From the NCBI GenBank assembly GCA_044507695.1, contig JBIQJD010000015.1, forward strand, positions 1 through 64,000: DNA of 64,000 nucleotides, in the 5' to 3' direction. Shown piece by piece: positions 53,284 to 63,109 of this stretch. A program made the position numbers and the translations under genes. Below the pieces are notes generated by a model that had not been told where the DNA came from, did no database searches, and saw nothing but the letters and a program-made list of their open reading frames with translations. Each line of letters opens with the position of its first letter. Positions within the stretch are counted from its first letter, which is position 1. The stretch comes from JBIQJD01 sp044507695 (GTDB lineage: Bacteria; Bacteroidota; Ignavibacteria; Ignavibacteriales; Ignavibacteriaceae).

Positions 53284-54000
53284 TTAAGATTTCTTTGTAA
53301 AATAATTAATAATATGCCGAAAAATACCAAATACAATATTGAAAACAAAAATGAAGAAAATGGTTTGGCCTATTGATACAAAGAAGGGAAGTGTAACTGC
53401 GAGCAGAAATAATATTATAATGAATGGCTTCTTTTTGATTTCAGAGAAAGTGAATTTTGGAAACGTATCATATTTAATTTTACTTACCATCAAGTATGAT
53501 AAAATTAAAACAAGCGGGATGATAAAAGGAGTTATCTGAGGTGGAAATCCATTTGAATAAAAACCCAAAACAAATGCTGAGATCATTATTCCGGAGCCGG
53601 GAATTGGCAATCCCTTAAAGAATGATTTATCAAAGCCAACAAGCTGCACATTAAATCTTGCCAGCCTGAATCCACCTGCAAGCATTAGTAGGGAGGAAAT
53701 AATTATTCCCCAAATATTATACTGGAATAAATAAATGCTGTAAATTAAAAATGCAGGTGCAGCACCAAAGCTAACAACATCTGAAAGTGAATCAAGTTCA
53801 ACACCAAGTTCGCTGCTTGATTTTGTAAGTCTTGCCATTGCGCCATCAAGTGCATCAAATATTGAAGCAATAATTATTAACCATGCCGCATAAGAAAAAT
53901 TACCCTGGCTTGTATTAACTATGGAGAGAAAACCGCAAAACATGTTCATAGCGGTGAACATGTTTGGAATAACCGAGGGAGTAACTCTGAAGCGGTTCAT
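53284..54000 (-). CDS. pssA: CDP-diacylglycerol-serine O-phosphatidyltransferase
   Basis: 238 residues, multi-spanning. DALDGAMARLTKSSSELGVELDSLSD is the CDP-alcohol phosphotransferase motif (DGxxARx8Gx3Dx3D) split over residues about 50-75. It makes phosphatidylserine, which the adjacent psd product decarboxylates; the start codon overlaps the psd stop by one base. Confidence 0.93.
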   Translation of the reverse strand: MNRFRVTPSVIPNMFTAMNMFCGFLSIVNTSQGNFSYAAWLIIIASIFDALDGAMARLTKSSSELGVELDSLSDVVSFGAAPAFLIYSIYLFQYNIWGIIISSLLMLAGGFRLARFNVQLVGFDKSFFKGLPIPGSGIMISAFVLGFYSNGFPPQITPFIIPLVLILSYLMVSKIKYDTFPKFTFSEIKKKPFIIILFLLAVTLPFFVSIGQTIFFIFVFNIVFGIFRHIINYFTKKS

Positions 54001-54653
54001 TACTTTTGCGGATATTCAAATAAGATTGTTTCTCCGGCAGTAACCATATCATCTTTCTTTATTTTTGCCGCCCATTCTTTTGGAACAACAACATCAACCC
54101 TGCTGCCGAATTTGATCATGCCGAATCTTTTTCCGATCTGAACTTTATCTCCCTCCTTTAATTCATAAACAATTCTTCTTGCTACAAAACCTGCAACCTG
54201 CGTAAAGAATACTTTGCCGAACTTACTTTTAATTCCAAACTCTGATCTTTCATTTACATCAGAAGCTTTATCCTCAAAAGCTGCAACAAATTCTCCCTCG
54301 TAATATTTTACATATTCAACAATTCCGTTTATTGGAATACGGTTTACGTGCACATTAAGCGGAGACATAAAGATAGAAATTTGTTTTGCTTCTCCGTTTA
54401 TATATTTATTATCAATTACATCTTTTACAAAAAGAACTTTTCCATCCGCTGGTGAAACAACAACATTATCTGCAGAAGGAGGAGTTCTTTCCGGATCTCT
54501 GAAAAAATTAAGTGAGAAGATTAGAAAAGCAACCGGAAGAATTATAAGCAGTGCTTTAACAAAATTATTGTTTACAAAAAAACTTGCCGAGATCAAAAGG
54601 AATGTTATTATCGCTATTATTCCAAGCGTGGAATATCCGTATTTTGTAAACAT
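54000..54653 (-). CDS. psd: Phosphatidylserine decarboxylase (short form)
   Basis: 217 residues. SPADGKVLFV, MSPLNVHVNR and the self-cleavage site KFGSRVDVVVP (Gly-Ser, generating the pyruvoyl group) are typical of the archaetidylserine-decarboxylase-like Psd of many bacteria. Two hydrophobic helices at the N-terminus anchor it. It produces phosphatidylethanolamine. Confidence 0.95.
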   Translation of the reverse strand: MFTKYGYSTLGIIAIITFLLISASFFVNNNFVKALLIILPVAFLIFSLNFFRDPERTPPSADNVVVSPADGKVLFVKDVIDNKYINGEAKQISIFMSPLNVHVNRIPINGIVEYVKYYEGEFVAAFEDKASDVNERSEFGIKSKFGKVFFTQVAGFVARRIVYELKEGDKVQIGKRFGMIKFGSRVDVVVPKEWAAKIKKDDMVTAGETILFEYPQK

Positions 54654-54656
54654 CTT

Positions 54657-55364
54657 TTATGCGCTCGTTAAATTGTATAACTGCTCTGTATATTTTTTTG
54701 CTTCGGATGGTGTTGAGACTTTATAGGGATTTACCCATTTCTGATTTTCTTCAAAGGGGAGTAATTTCAAACTTCTTGGGGTAAAATCATCAACTATGTA
54801 AACTTTTTCATCCTGTTTACCAAAACAGCAGATGAACTCAAGCAGATGTATATTCCGCCGTTCAAAAAATGATTTTAATACGGCATTAGCTTTTGAACAA
54901 ATCCTGTTAATCAATTTTAAATCTTCAACAGAGCAAAGATCAAAAGTAATAAGGTGGCTCTCGGTAATAAGTGAATCTTTTCCGCTGCCATGATGGAGTT
55001 CAAAAACAGGAAGTGAAAGAAGTTCTCCTTCTTTTTTGTTGAAGATTTTAGCCGTTCTTTTATCAATATGATTCACCACCCTGACATAGAAAGGAAATCT
55101 TTGGTGTTTAATAAATCTGAGAGTAGTTTTATCCTGAGATTTCAGAAATGCTGCGGGAATGTGGTATTCCTTTAAATAATCAAGAAAAAAAGAATTAATA
55201 GCTGCAAATTTCTCACCAAGATTCTTGCTTTTAATTTTCTTTTCATTGCCATCTTCAAAATAATCACTGTATTGCAGCAAAACGTAATCTTTTTCATCTA
55301 AAGGGAGGTCTTTTTTAGCAAGCTCCTCGTACAGAGTTTTGTTATTGTTAAATTTTAGTGCCAA
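54657..55364 (-). CDS. Divergent PurC-like (SAICAR synthetase-like) protein
   Basis: 235 residues from TTG 55364, with AAGGAAG 7 nt before. The layout follows PurC: FAAINSFFLDYLKEYHIPAAFL, FPFYVRVVN (normally PLEVVVRN), LLSLPVFELHHG, ANAVLKSFFERRNIHLLEF and a late VYIVDDFTPRSLKL (normally DEISPDxxRLWD). Several active-site stretches are changed, so it may have altered activity or be a very distant PurC. It precedes psd-pssA-purS-purQ in one leftward run, which supports a purine role. Confidence 0.7.
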   Translation of the reverse strand: MALKFNNNKTLYEELAKKDLPLDEKDYVLLQYSDYFEDGNEKKIKSKNLGEKFAAINSFFLDYLKEYHIPAAFLKSQDKTTLRFIKHQRFPFYVRVVNHIDKRTAKIFNKKEGELLSLPVFELHHGSGKDSLITESHLITFDLCSVEDLKLINRICSKANAVLKSFFERRNIHLLEFICCFGKQDEKVYIVDDFTPRSLKLLPFEENQKWVNPYKVSTPSEAKKYTEQLYNLTSA

Positions 55365-55497
55365 AAACTTCCTTTATTGATTTATTAAGGTTGAAATTAT
55401 GAATTTTAGGTGTATAAAGTCAATTCAATATATTATATTTGTGTAAAAATATAAATACCTAATCTCAAATTTTAGAAAAAATTACCGGAGGCAGTAA

Positions 55498-55824
55498 ATG
55501 AAAGGCGGAATGCAGGGAATGCTGAAGCAGGTTCAGAAAATGCAGGCTGAGATGCAAAAAGTTCAAAATGAGCTGGGAAATAAAACAGTTACGGAAGAAG
55601 CGGGCGGCGGAATGATTAAAGCTACCGCAAATGGAAATAAAGATATTGTTTCTGTTGAAATTGATCCACAGGTGATAAATGCTGAAGAAAAGGAAATTTT
55701 GGAAGATTTGGTTGTTGCAGCAGTAAACAAAGCCCTTCAATCAGCCGCAAAAATGGCAGAAGAAGAGATGGCAAAAGTTACAAAAGGAATGCTTCCCCCA
55801 GGATTAAATTTACCAGGATTTTAA
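55498..55824 (+). CDS. ybaB: YbaB/EbfC nucleoid-associated protein
   Basis: 108 residues. The start is Gly/Met/Gln-rich (MKGGMQGMLKQVQKMQAEM), then VTEEAGGGMIKATANGNKDIVSVEID and LVVAAVNKALQSA match YbaB. A small DNA-binding dimer. GGAGG precedes the ATG. Followed 2 nt later by recR, the usual neighbour; dnaX is not present. Confidence 0.95.
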   Translation: MKGGMQGMLKQVQKMQAEMQKVQNELGNKTVTEEAGGGMIKATANGNKDIVSVEIDPQVINAEEKEILEDLVVAAVNKALQSAAKMAEEEMAKVTKGMLPPGLNLPGF

Positions 55825-55826
55825 TT

Positions 55827-56423
55827 TTGCAAATTGCCCAGCCTTTACAAATTGCTATTGAAGAATTAAGCAAACTTCCCGGAATTGGCAGAAAAACAGC
55901 TCAAAGACTCGCTTTATTTCTGCTTAAAGCTGAAGACTCATCTGTTGATAATCTTGTTGATTCCATTAAGAATTTAAAATTAAAACTCAGATTTTGTACA
56001 AGATGTTTTAATCTCTCAGAAGAAGAATTCTGTGATATTTGTAAAAATCCCAAAAGAGATCATTCCTTAATCTGCGTTGTTGAAGAAGCAAGCGATGTTA
56101 TTGCCATCGAAAAAACTAATGAATTTAACGGGCTTTATCATGTTATTGGTGGAGTTCTTTCACCTTTATCTGGTGTAAGCCCTGATTCTTTAAAGATTAA
56201 AGAACTGTTGAAAAGATTTGAAACGGAAGAAATTAAAGAAGTTATCTTAGCTTTAAATCCTGATACTGAAGGGGAAACAACATCTTTATATCTTGCCAGA
56301 TTAATCAAACCACTTGGAGTAAAAGTTACACGCATTGCACGCGGATTACCGATTGGAGGTGATCTGGAATTTGCCGATGAAGCAACTATAGGCAGAGCAA
56401 TGATTAACAGGGCTGTGTTATAA
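55827..56423 (+). CDS. recR: Recombination protein RecR
   Basis: 198 residues from TTG 55827. ELSKLPGIGRKTAQRLALFLL is the helix-hairpin-helix; CTRCFNLSEEEFCDIC the zinc finger; and CVVEEASDVIAIEKTNEF with ALNPDTEGETTSLYL the Toprim domain. It acts in RecFOR gap repair. Confidence 0.97.
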   Translation: MQIAQPLQIAIEELSKLPGIGRKTAQRLALFLLKAEDSSVDNLVDSIKNLKLKLRFCTRCFNLSEEEFCDICKNPKRDHSLICVVEEASDVIAIEKTNEFNGLYHVIGGVLSPLSGVSPDSLKIKELLKRFETEEIKEVILALNPDTEGETTSLYLARLIKPLGVKVTRIARGLPIGGDLEFADEATIGRAMINRAVL

Positions 56424-56527
56424 TCAAAAAACAGAAACGATTTTCTCCATCCCAATACATCAAAATTGGTTTTGATATTAAATATGATTTTGTTGATTTT
56501 AACAGAAATCAGTTTTGATGTAAAAAA

Positions 56528-57118
56528 ATGAATTCCCGGTTTATCAGCATATTTTATTTTTTAGTACTTTTAACTTTTACAGGATGTGATATCTTTGATA
56601 CAAGAGATGCGGAAATTCCCGAACAGCCGCGTTCAAATTTTCAGCAGCCGGTTGAAGCTTCATTTGTAATTAATAATCTAATAAATTCATTATCTGATAA
56701 GAATGTTGAAAATTATCTTGCCTGTTTCAGCGATTCTAATTTTTCCGGAAAGACATTTATTTTTTCTGCATCAGGCGGAGCAATATCTCAGTTTCCCGCT
56801 TTGGCTGATATGTGGGATAAAAAGAATGAAGAGCAGTACTTTAATAATCTTAAAATTAAAGTTGCTGAAAATGCACAGATAACTCTTTCGCTTTCAAATG
56901 AAAATTTCTCTCCGCAGGGTGACAGCCTGATTTACACAGCTTCATATTCTTTAAATGTTCCTCATAATGATTCTTCAATCCCAACAAATTACCAGGGTGA
57001 ATTAAGTTTCAGCATGATTCGGGATTCAAGATCATTGTGGAGTATTTATTACTGGATAGATACAAAAAGCGGAGACCTGCCAAGCTGGAGTGAATTAAAG
57101 GGAAGGCTATTTTATTAA
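56528..57118 (+). CDS. Lipoprotein, function unknown
   Basis: 196 residues; signal peptide with lipobox LTFTGC. After a Pro-rich linker the body (VINNLINSLSDKNVENYLACFSD) resembles NTF2-like folded lipoproteins. Overlaps the next gene by one base. Shares a similar layout (signal, short linker, about 130-residue domain) with that neighbour, so both may be diverged copies. Confidence 0.75.
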   Translation: MNSRFISIFYFLVLLTFTGCDIFDTRDAEIPEQPRSNFQQPVEASFVINNLINSLSDKNVENYLACFSDSNFSGKTFIFSASGGAISQFPALADMWDKKNEEQYFNNLKIKVAENAQITLSLSNENFSPQGDSLIYTASYSLNVPHNDSSIPTNYQGELSFSMIRDSRSLWSIYYWIDTKSGDLPSWSELKGRLFY

Positions 57119-57639
57119 TGATTATTGATTTTAAAAAGAAAAATTTCCTTTTCCTGATTTTAGTATTCTCTGCAATGTATGGCTGCAATCCCTTTTCACC
57201 TGCCTTTGATGAATCAGCCGGAACCGGCAGTTCCACGCTTTCAGATCTTACAAATGTTGAAGGTGTGTTTCAGAATTTTCAATATGCTTACGCTTTCAGG
57301 GATACGATAATTTACGGTGAACTAATTCATCAGGATTTTATTTTTACCTACCGCGATTATGAACAAAGCTTTGATGTTTCCTGGGGAAGGGAAGAAGAGA
57401 TGAAAACAACATATGGTTTATTTCAAAATTCTCAGCGGCTCGATCTTATCTGGAATAATATAATTCTCTCAACAATTGATTCAACAAGTGCAAATATTGT
57501 AAGAGGTTTTAACCTTACTATAACTTTTAATCCAACAGATGTAGTTAGAGTTGATGGAAGAGTTAATATGTCTCTTGTTAAAAATCCGGTAACAGGTAAA
57601 TGGGCAATAAACCGGTGGAATGATGAATCGAATTTTTAG
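57118..57639 (+). CDS. Lipoprotein, function unknown
   Basis: 173 residues; lipobox AMYGC. VEGVFQNFQYAYAFRDTIIYGELIHQDFIFTY again suggests an NTF2-like fold. Starts on the last base of the previous gene (TAATG). No family assigned. Confidence 0.75.
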   Translation: MIIDFKKKNFLFLILVFSAMYGCNPFSPAFDESAGTGSSTLSDLTNVEGVFQNFQYAYAFRDTIIYGELIHQDFIFTYRDYEQSFDVSWGREEEMKTTYGLFQNSQRLDLIWNNIILSTIDSTSANIVRGFNLTITFNPTDVVRVDGRVNMSLVKNPVTGKWAINRWNDESNF

Positions 57640-57710
57640 TAAAGAAATTCCGGAATCTTAAATGTTAATTTTTATCTGTTTATATTTGCTGTGATTTAAT
57701 TTTAAAACAA

Positions 57711-58574
57711 ATGATCATTTTCTGGATAAAAGAAGCATTCAAATCAATTGGCAGAGCCAAATCATCTTTCTTTCTTGCGCTTATCTCAACAAGCATTTCT
57801 GTTTTGTTAATTGCAGCATCGGTTATAATTATTCAATTAACCGGCAGATTTCAGGACTCAATTAAAAAAAGTTTAAACATTAATATTTTCTTAAATGAAA
57901 ATCTTACACAAAAAAATATTAATGAAATTGAAAATGAGATATCCGGTTTGCACTTTGTATCCGGAACTAAGTTTATAAGCAAGGATGAAGCCGCCGAAAA
58001 ATTTATTGCAGAAACAGGTGAAGATTTCAGAAAGATACTTGATTACAATCCGCTTCCTGCATCTTTTACTGTAACATTGAAATCAGAATATGTTGAAAAT
58101 GATTCATTAAAATATATACTTGCCCGGCTTGGTGATTTAAGCGGAGTTGATGAAGTTGTATTTCAGCAGGAGTTTGCGCAAAAAGTAATTTCATTTCTTA
58201 ACAGCCTTAAAAAGTATGTTTTTATTCTTACAGGAATTTTATTCATCATTTCTCTGTACATTGTTTACACAACGGTTAAACTTATAACAAACTCAAAAAG
58301 AGATGAACTTGAGACAATGAAACTTGTAGGTGCAAAATTATCAACCATAAAAATGCCAATCATTCTTAACGGAACTTTGATTGGATTATTTGCGGGACTA
58401 ATTTCACTCGGCATTTTTATCTTGTTTATATATTATTTTGATACCTATATTGGTTTTCAAAAAATTTTTCCGGTTAATATAAGATTGTATTCGCTGCTTC
58501 TGTTAGGCACAGGCCCGCTTGTTGGTTTTTTTGTAAGCGTATTTTCACTTAAAAATCTCACATTAAAAATTTGA
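57711..58574 (+). CDS. ftsX: Cell-division permease FtsX
   Basis: 287 residues with four membrane segments: one near the start, a periplasmic domain with KFISKDEAAEKF and NPLPASFTVTL, then three near the end around NSKRDELETMKLVGA. FtsX works with the ATPase FtsE in activating cell-wall hydrolases; ftsE is not adjacent here, as often in Bacteroidota. Overlaps the polysaccharide export gene by 4 nt. Confidence 0.93.
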   Translation: MIIFWIKEAFKSIGRAKSSFFLALISTSISVLLIAASVIIIQLTGRFQDSIKKSLNINIFLNENLTQKNINEIENEISGLHFVSGTKFISKDEAAEKFIAETGEDFRKILDYNPLPASFTVTLKSEYVENDSLKYILARLGDLSGVDEVVFQQEFAQKVISFLNSLKKYVFILTGILFIISLYIVYTTVKLITNSKRDELETMKLVGAKLSTIKMPIILNGTLIGLFAGLISLGIFILFIYYFDTYIGFQKIFPVNIRLYSLLLLGTGPLVGFFVSVFSLKNLTLKI

Positions 58575-60160
58575 AAAAGATTTATTTAACTGCTGCTTTC
58601 ATTCTGATAATTCTGCTTAATCCGCTAAAAGCGCAGGTTATTCCCGAATATAAGGAGCGGATTTCAGCAGCCAGGGATTCATTACAGGCTATTAATAATT
58701 TTTCATTTCAGATTACTGCCGGAAGTGTTAATCCTGATGAATACATTATTGGTCCGGGAGATAAATTTTTTGTTTCAATCTCCGGCATTGAAGATATAAA
58801 TCTCAATCTGATTGTAAACCAGGAATCAATCTTATTCATACCAAAAGTTGGGGAAGTTAATCTTAAAAAAACTACTCTTACAAATTCCAAGGAAAAAATT
58901 AAAGCAGCCATTAACAGGTATTACAAGAATGTTGAAATATCCGTTTCGCTTATTGATTTCAGAAAAATTAAAGCTGCACTTCTTGGTGATGTTGTTAAAC
59001 CATCAAGTTATGTTTTGGATGGGAACGCAAGGTTAATTGATCTGATCATGAATTCGTACGGATTGAATGAAACTTCAAACTACAGAAATGTAAAAATTAT
59101 CAGCAGAGATAATGATACAGTTTATTATGATTTTCTATCTTTTTTAAGATTTGGTAAGATGCGTGAAAACCCATTGCTTAAGGATGGTGATATCGTAATA
59201 ATTGATAAAGCAGATGAAGTTATTTCGATTTACGGTGAGGTGAAATATCCCGGAATATATGAATTTCTTGAAGGTGAATCTATTTATGATTTGATTGAAC
59301 TTGCCGGAGGATTTTTAACAAGAGCAAAAAAAGATACAATTGAAGTTGTAAGCTTTAATAATAGTGGCAGAACACAATACAGTAAATACTATTCACTCGA
59401 TGAATTAAAGCAAAACCATATTTTATTGAAAAATAAAGATCAGGTTATGGTTCGTGAAAAACCGGAATATCTTGAAGACAGATATGNNNNNNNNNNAGGT
59501 TTTGTAAGATATCCGGGTTATTATAAAATCAACAAAGATGAAACTACACTTAGTGAAATTATTGAAATGGCCGGAGGTTTCCGGGAGAATGCTTCATTAA
59601 CGGAAGCAACATTAATCAGATCAACCGGCATAACTGAAGCAGATCCTGAACTTGAAAGAATAAAATTAATTGATCGTGCTGATCTTACCGAAGATGAATA
59701 TGATTATCTGAAAGCAAAATCACGCCAAAGGCCGGGCTCAGTTATAGTAAATTTTGAAGACCTTTTTATTAAGGGAGATAAATCAGAAGATATAATTTTA
59801 AAGCGCGGAGATGTGATTAAAATTCCGGAAGCAAAAAATTATATTATTATGCTTGGGCAGGTAGTTAATCCGGGAAATATAATTTACAATCCTAATTACA
59901 CAATTGAAGATTATATTGCACTTGCGGGGGGATATAGTTGGCGGGCACAGGAAAATGATGTAAGAGTTGTGCGGGCAAAAACAGGAGAATGGGTTGATGC
60001 AGATGATGTTGATTTTCTTTATCCCGGTGATACAATCTGGATTCCGGAAGATCCGCCTGCACCAAAATTCTGGGATGTGTTTACTACTTCATTAACAATC
60101 GTTGGACAGGTTGCATCAATAATTGCAGCAACGGTTGCAATTATTGTAGCATCAAGGTAG
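58571..60160 (+). CDS. Polysaccharide export protein (Wza/SLBB type), crossing an assembly gap
   Basis: About 529 residues as assembled, from TTG 58571; ten unknown bases at 59487-59496 interrupt it, so the true length is unknown. Signal peptide (ends LKAQ), a poly-export domain (YIIGPGDKFFVSISG, VPKVGEVNLKKT-like), and three or more SLBB units (VYGEVKYPGIYEF, GFVRYPGYYKI, LGQVVNPGNIIY) are visible, with a hydrophobic C-terminal segment. It forms the outer-membrane exit for exopolysaccharide with the Wzz-like protein that follows. Confidence 0.9.
   Translation: MKKIYLTAAFILIILLNPLKAQVIPEYKERISAARDSLQAINNFSFQITAGSVNPDEYIIGPGDKFFVSISGIEDINLNLIVNQESILFIPKVGEVNLKKTTLTNSKEKIKAAINRYYKNVEISVSLIDFRKIKAALLGDVVKPSSYVLDGNARLIDLIMNSYGLNETSNYRNVKIISRDNDTVYYDFLSFLRFGKMRENPLLKDGDIVIIDKADEVISIYGEVKYPGIYEFLEGESIYDLIELAGGFLTRAKKDTIEVVSFNNSGRTQYSKYYSLDELKQNHILLKNKDQVMVREKPEYLEDRYXXXXGFVRYPGYYKINKDETTLSEIIEMAGGFRENASLTEATLIRSTGITEADPELERIKLIDRADLTEDEYDYLKAKSRQRPGSVIVNFEDLFIKGDKSEDIILKRGDVIKIPEAKNYIIMLGQVVNPGNIIYNPNYTIEDYIALAGGYSWRAQENDVRVVRAKTGEWVDADDVDFLYPGDTIWIPEDPPAPKFWDVFTTSLTIVGQVASIIAATVAIIVASR
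59487..59496. other. Assembly gap (10 N)
   Basis: Ten unknown bases inside the SLBB export gene, at the start of an SLBB repeat (just before GFVRYPGYYKI). Repetitive SLBB units are a likely reason for the break; the real spacing may differ from ten bases. Confidence 0.98.
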
Positions 60161-60164
60161 AAAA

Positions 60165-61298
60165 TTGAGTTATAAAGAATTACTTGAAATATTAAAAAAG
60201 AATAGTATAAGAATTATCCGTTCCACGGCAATTGCAGTGCTGGCAGCTTTTGTAATACTGTACTTTGTTTTTCCGGTTTCATACCGTGCAAACGTAACAG
60301 TGCTTCCGCCTGAATCAAAAACAAATATGGGAGGGCTTGGTAGTCTTCTCGGTACACAGGATTTTTCATCCTTGCTAACAGGCACATTCAGCAATGCAAC
60401 TTCCCAGCTTTATATTGAGATTTTAAAAAGCCGCAGTGCCGCTGAATATGTTGTGCAAAAACATAATCTGGTTGAATACTATAACGTAGATACTAAGCTT
60501 GAAGCTGTAAAAGAACTTCAGGATGCTCTTTACATTGAATTGAGTAAAGAAGGTATCATCACATTAAATGTTGAAACTAAAACTTCAGCACTGCCGCTGA
60601 TTTTTGGAGATATTGATTCAACTAAGAAACTTTCTGCTGCACTTGCTAATTCATACATTGAAGCATTGGATATGATAAACCGGGATAAACTTGCATCAAA
60701 AGCAAGGCAGGCAAGGGAGTATATTGAAGTTCAATTAACAAATACAAAAACACAGCTTGATTCAGTTGAAAAGCGCCTGATGCTTTTTCAAACATCAAAC
60801 AAAGCAATATCACTGCCTGAACAGGTTAATGCAGCTATTGAAGCAGCAGCAAATTTAAAATCTGAAATTGTAAAAACTGAAATTGAACTTGGAATGATGC
60901 GCTCTAATCTGCGTGAAGATAATAAAACACTTATTGCACTTCAGAGTAAACTGGAAGAATTACGTGCGCAGTATAACAAACTTGAATTAGGCAGCCAGGA
61001 TTATCTTGTTGCATTTAAAGAAGTTCCTGAATTGGGAATGGAACTCGCTTCGCTTCTGCGTGAAGTTAAAATACAAAATGAAGTTTACCTGATGCTTCAG
61101 CAGCAATATTATAAGGAAAAGATCCAGGAGAACAGGGATATACCAACCGTAGAAGTGCTTGATGAAGCAATTCCGCCGCTTAAAGCTTCCGGGCCAAGGG
61201 TTGTATTTATTTCTTTACTTATTGGTATTGGTATATTTATGCTTGTTTCATTTCTGTCTGTGCTGAGGGAAAGAAAAATCACTCCGGGTAATAAGTAA
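60165..61298 (+). CDS. Wzz-type polysaccharide chain-length/co-polymerase protein
   Basis: 377 residues from TTG 60165. Two membrane helices flank a long periplasmic part rich in coiled coil (QLTNTKTQLDSVEKRLMLFQ). YRANVTVLPPE near the N-terminus and a Pro-rich segment PPLKASGPR before the last helix are typical of Wzz/PCP proteins. No tyrosine-kinase domain follows. Works with the SLBB exporter 4 nt upstream. Confidence 0.88.
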   Translation: MSYKELLEILKKNSIRIIRSTAIAVLAAFVILYFVFPVSYRANVTVLPPESKTNMGGLGSLLGTQDFSSLLTGTFSNATSQLYIEILKSRSAAEYVVQKHNLVEYYNVDTKLEAVKELQDALYIELSKEGIITLNVETKTSALPLIFGDIDSTKKLSAALANSYIEALDMINRDKLASKARQAREYIEVQLTNTKTQLDSVEKRLMLFQTSNKAISLPEQVNAAIEAAANLKSEIVKTEIELGMMRSNLREDNKTLIALQSKLEELRAQYNKLELGSQDYLVAFKEVPELGMELASLLREVKIQNEVYLMLQQQYYKEKIQENRDIPTVEVLDEAIPPLKASGPRVVFISLLIGIGIFMLVSFLSVLRERKITPGNK

Positions 61299-61336
61299 TT
61301 TAACGGAACACGGAAAAAATTTATTAGGAGAAAAAA

Positions 61337-62287
61337 TTGTTAAAACCAACCGCAGTTGTAACAGGCGGAGCAGGATTCCTGGGTTCACATCTTTGTGATA
61401 AACTTATATCAGAAAAATTTAAAGTTATTTGTATTGATAATCTTATCACCGGAAATCCTGATAACATTTCACATTTATTTGGGAATGAAGATTTCACATT
61501 TATCAAACATGATGTAACAAATTTCATTCACGTACCGGGCAGAGTTGATTACATTCTTCACTTTGCTTCACCGGCAAGCCCGATTGATTATCTTAAACTT
61601 CCTATTCAAACATTAAAAGTTGGTTCGCTCGGAACTCACAAAGCATTAGGGCTTGCAAAAGAAAAAAAAGCCAGGTTTTTGCTTGCATCCACTTCCGAAG
61701 TTTATGGTGATCCGGTTGTTCATCCGCAGGGTGAAGATTACTGGGGAAACGTTAACCCAATTGGCCCGCGCGGTGTTTACGATGAAGCTAAAAGATTTGC
61801 AGAAGCTATTACAATGGCTTATCACCGCTATCATGGTGTGCAGACAAGGATAGTAAGAATTTTTAATACATATGGACCAAGAATGCGGCTTGATGATGGC
61901 AGAGCACTTCCGGCGTTCGTTGGTCAGGCTTTGCGCGGTGAACCAATTACAGTCTTCGGAGATGGTTCACAAACACGCAGTTTCTGTTATGTTTCAGATC
62001 TTGTTGATGGAATTTTCAAACTGCTTATGTCTAATGAAACAGAACCGGTTAACATTGGCAATCCCGCTGAAATTACTATCAAACAATTTGCTGAGGAAGT
62101 GAAAGCATTAACCGGAACCAAAAGTGAAATTGTTTACACAGAACTTCCGGAAGATGATCCGAAAGTACGCCAGCCGAATATTGATAAAGCAAGAAGAATT
62201 CTTGACTGGGAACCGAAGGTTGACAGAAAAGAAGGATTAAAGATTACAATAAATTATTTTATGAAACAATTGAATATTAAAAATTAG
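61337..62287 (+). CDS. UDP-glucuronate decarboxylase (UDP-xylose synthase)
   Basis: 316 residues from TTG 61337. VTGGAGFLGSHLCDKLI binds NAD; HFASPASPIDY, STSEVYGDP, GPRGVYDEAKRFAEA (Tyr-x3-Lys), RIFNTYGPRM and GDGSQTRSFCYV are the UXS motifs. It makes UDP-xylose from UDP-glucuronate for the glycan exported by the preceding genes. Confidence 0.93.
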   Translation: MLKPTAVVTGGAGFLGSHLCDKLISEKFKVICIDNLITGNPDNISHLFGNEDFTFIKHDVTNFIHVPGRVDYILHFASPASPIDYLKLPIQTLKVGSLGTHKALGLAKEKKARFLLASTSEVYGDPVVHPQGEDYWGNVNPIGPRGVYDEAKRFAEAITMAYHRYHGVQTRIVRIFNTYGPRMRLDDGRALPAFVGQALRGEPITVFGDGSQTRSFCYVSDLVDGIFKLLMSNETEPVNIGNPAEITIKQFAEEVKALTGTKSEIVYTELPEDDPKVRQPNIDKARRILDWEPKVDRKEGLKITINYFMKQLNIKN

Positions 62288-62311
62288 GATTTAAGAATTC
62301 TAAATCATTCT

Positions 62312-62965
62312 TCATAATTTTTTCAGAACAACTTCTATTGAATATTCACCATCGCTGTGAATTTCAGGATCAGTAATTGTGTGTCCCTCACTGCATTCCT
62401 TTGCATAAATTATTTCATAATTCTGCAAATTGCGTTCAATCAACGGAATGATGCCTATTGTATCAGGTGCTTCATCATGATCTATTAAATAAAAAGCAGT
62501 ATGATTAGGATTAAATCGAGAGGGAAGAGTTTTCTTCTTCTCATAAAGATCGCGATGTGGAATGTACAAAATAAGATAACCTCCTTTTTTCAAAACTCTG
62601 TACCAGTTGCGCAAAGCAACTGCCGGATCAATCATATGCTCGAGTGTGTGTGATGAATAAACGTAATCAAATTGTTCATCATTCAATCCGTTAAGAAATT
62701 GTGCATCACCATGCTCAAAATCCCAGCCCTGCGCTTCGGGATGAATCAAATCTCCGCCAAATCCAATATCCAAACCTTTTCCCTGAATAAAATTTTCAAA
62801 AAATCCCTCACGCAGTCTTCTGTTTCTTGCTTTATAAGTTTCTGCATGAACGATTGGTCTTCCTCCGGCTAAATATTTTTTCTTCAGGTATGAATGATAA
62901 ATATCAGCACCAATTCTCCAGATAGGTTTTGGCATAACTTTTTGTACTACAGCTAAAAATCGCAT
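62312..62965 (-). CDS. Class I SAM-dependent methyltransferase
   Basis: 217 residues. GLDIGFGGDLIHPEA is the AdoMet-binding loop, YVYSSHTLEHMIDPAVALRNWYRVLKKGGYLILYIPH the Methyltransf_11-type core. The start MRFLAVVQKVMPKPIWRIG resembles methyltransferases of sugar clusters. Convergent with the UDP-xylose synthase. Confidence 0.88.
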   Translation of the reverse strand: MRFLAVVQKVMPKPIWRIGADIYHSYLKKKYLAGGRPIVHAETYKARNRRLREGFFENFIQGKGLDIGFGGDLIHPEAQGWDFEHGDAQFLNGLNDEQFDYVYSSHTLEHMIDPAVALRNWYRVLKKGGYLILYIPHRDLYEKKKTLPSRFNPNHTAFYLIDHDEAPDTIGIIPLIERNLQNYEIIYAKECSEGHTITDPEIHSDGEYSIEVVLKKL

Positions 62966-63109
62966 TAACTTCCTATGTTGGTGATTATCTTGAGTATTTT
63001 TTATAACTAATTAAATGTATAAATTCGCTGCAAAGTTAAATTATTAATGCGCTGCTATCAAACCAATTCCAAATAAAAATAAAAGGTTTTACTCCATTAA
63101 ACTTATTTT

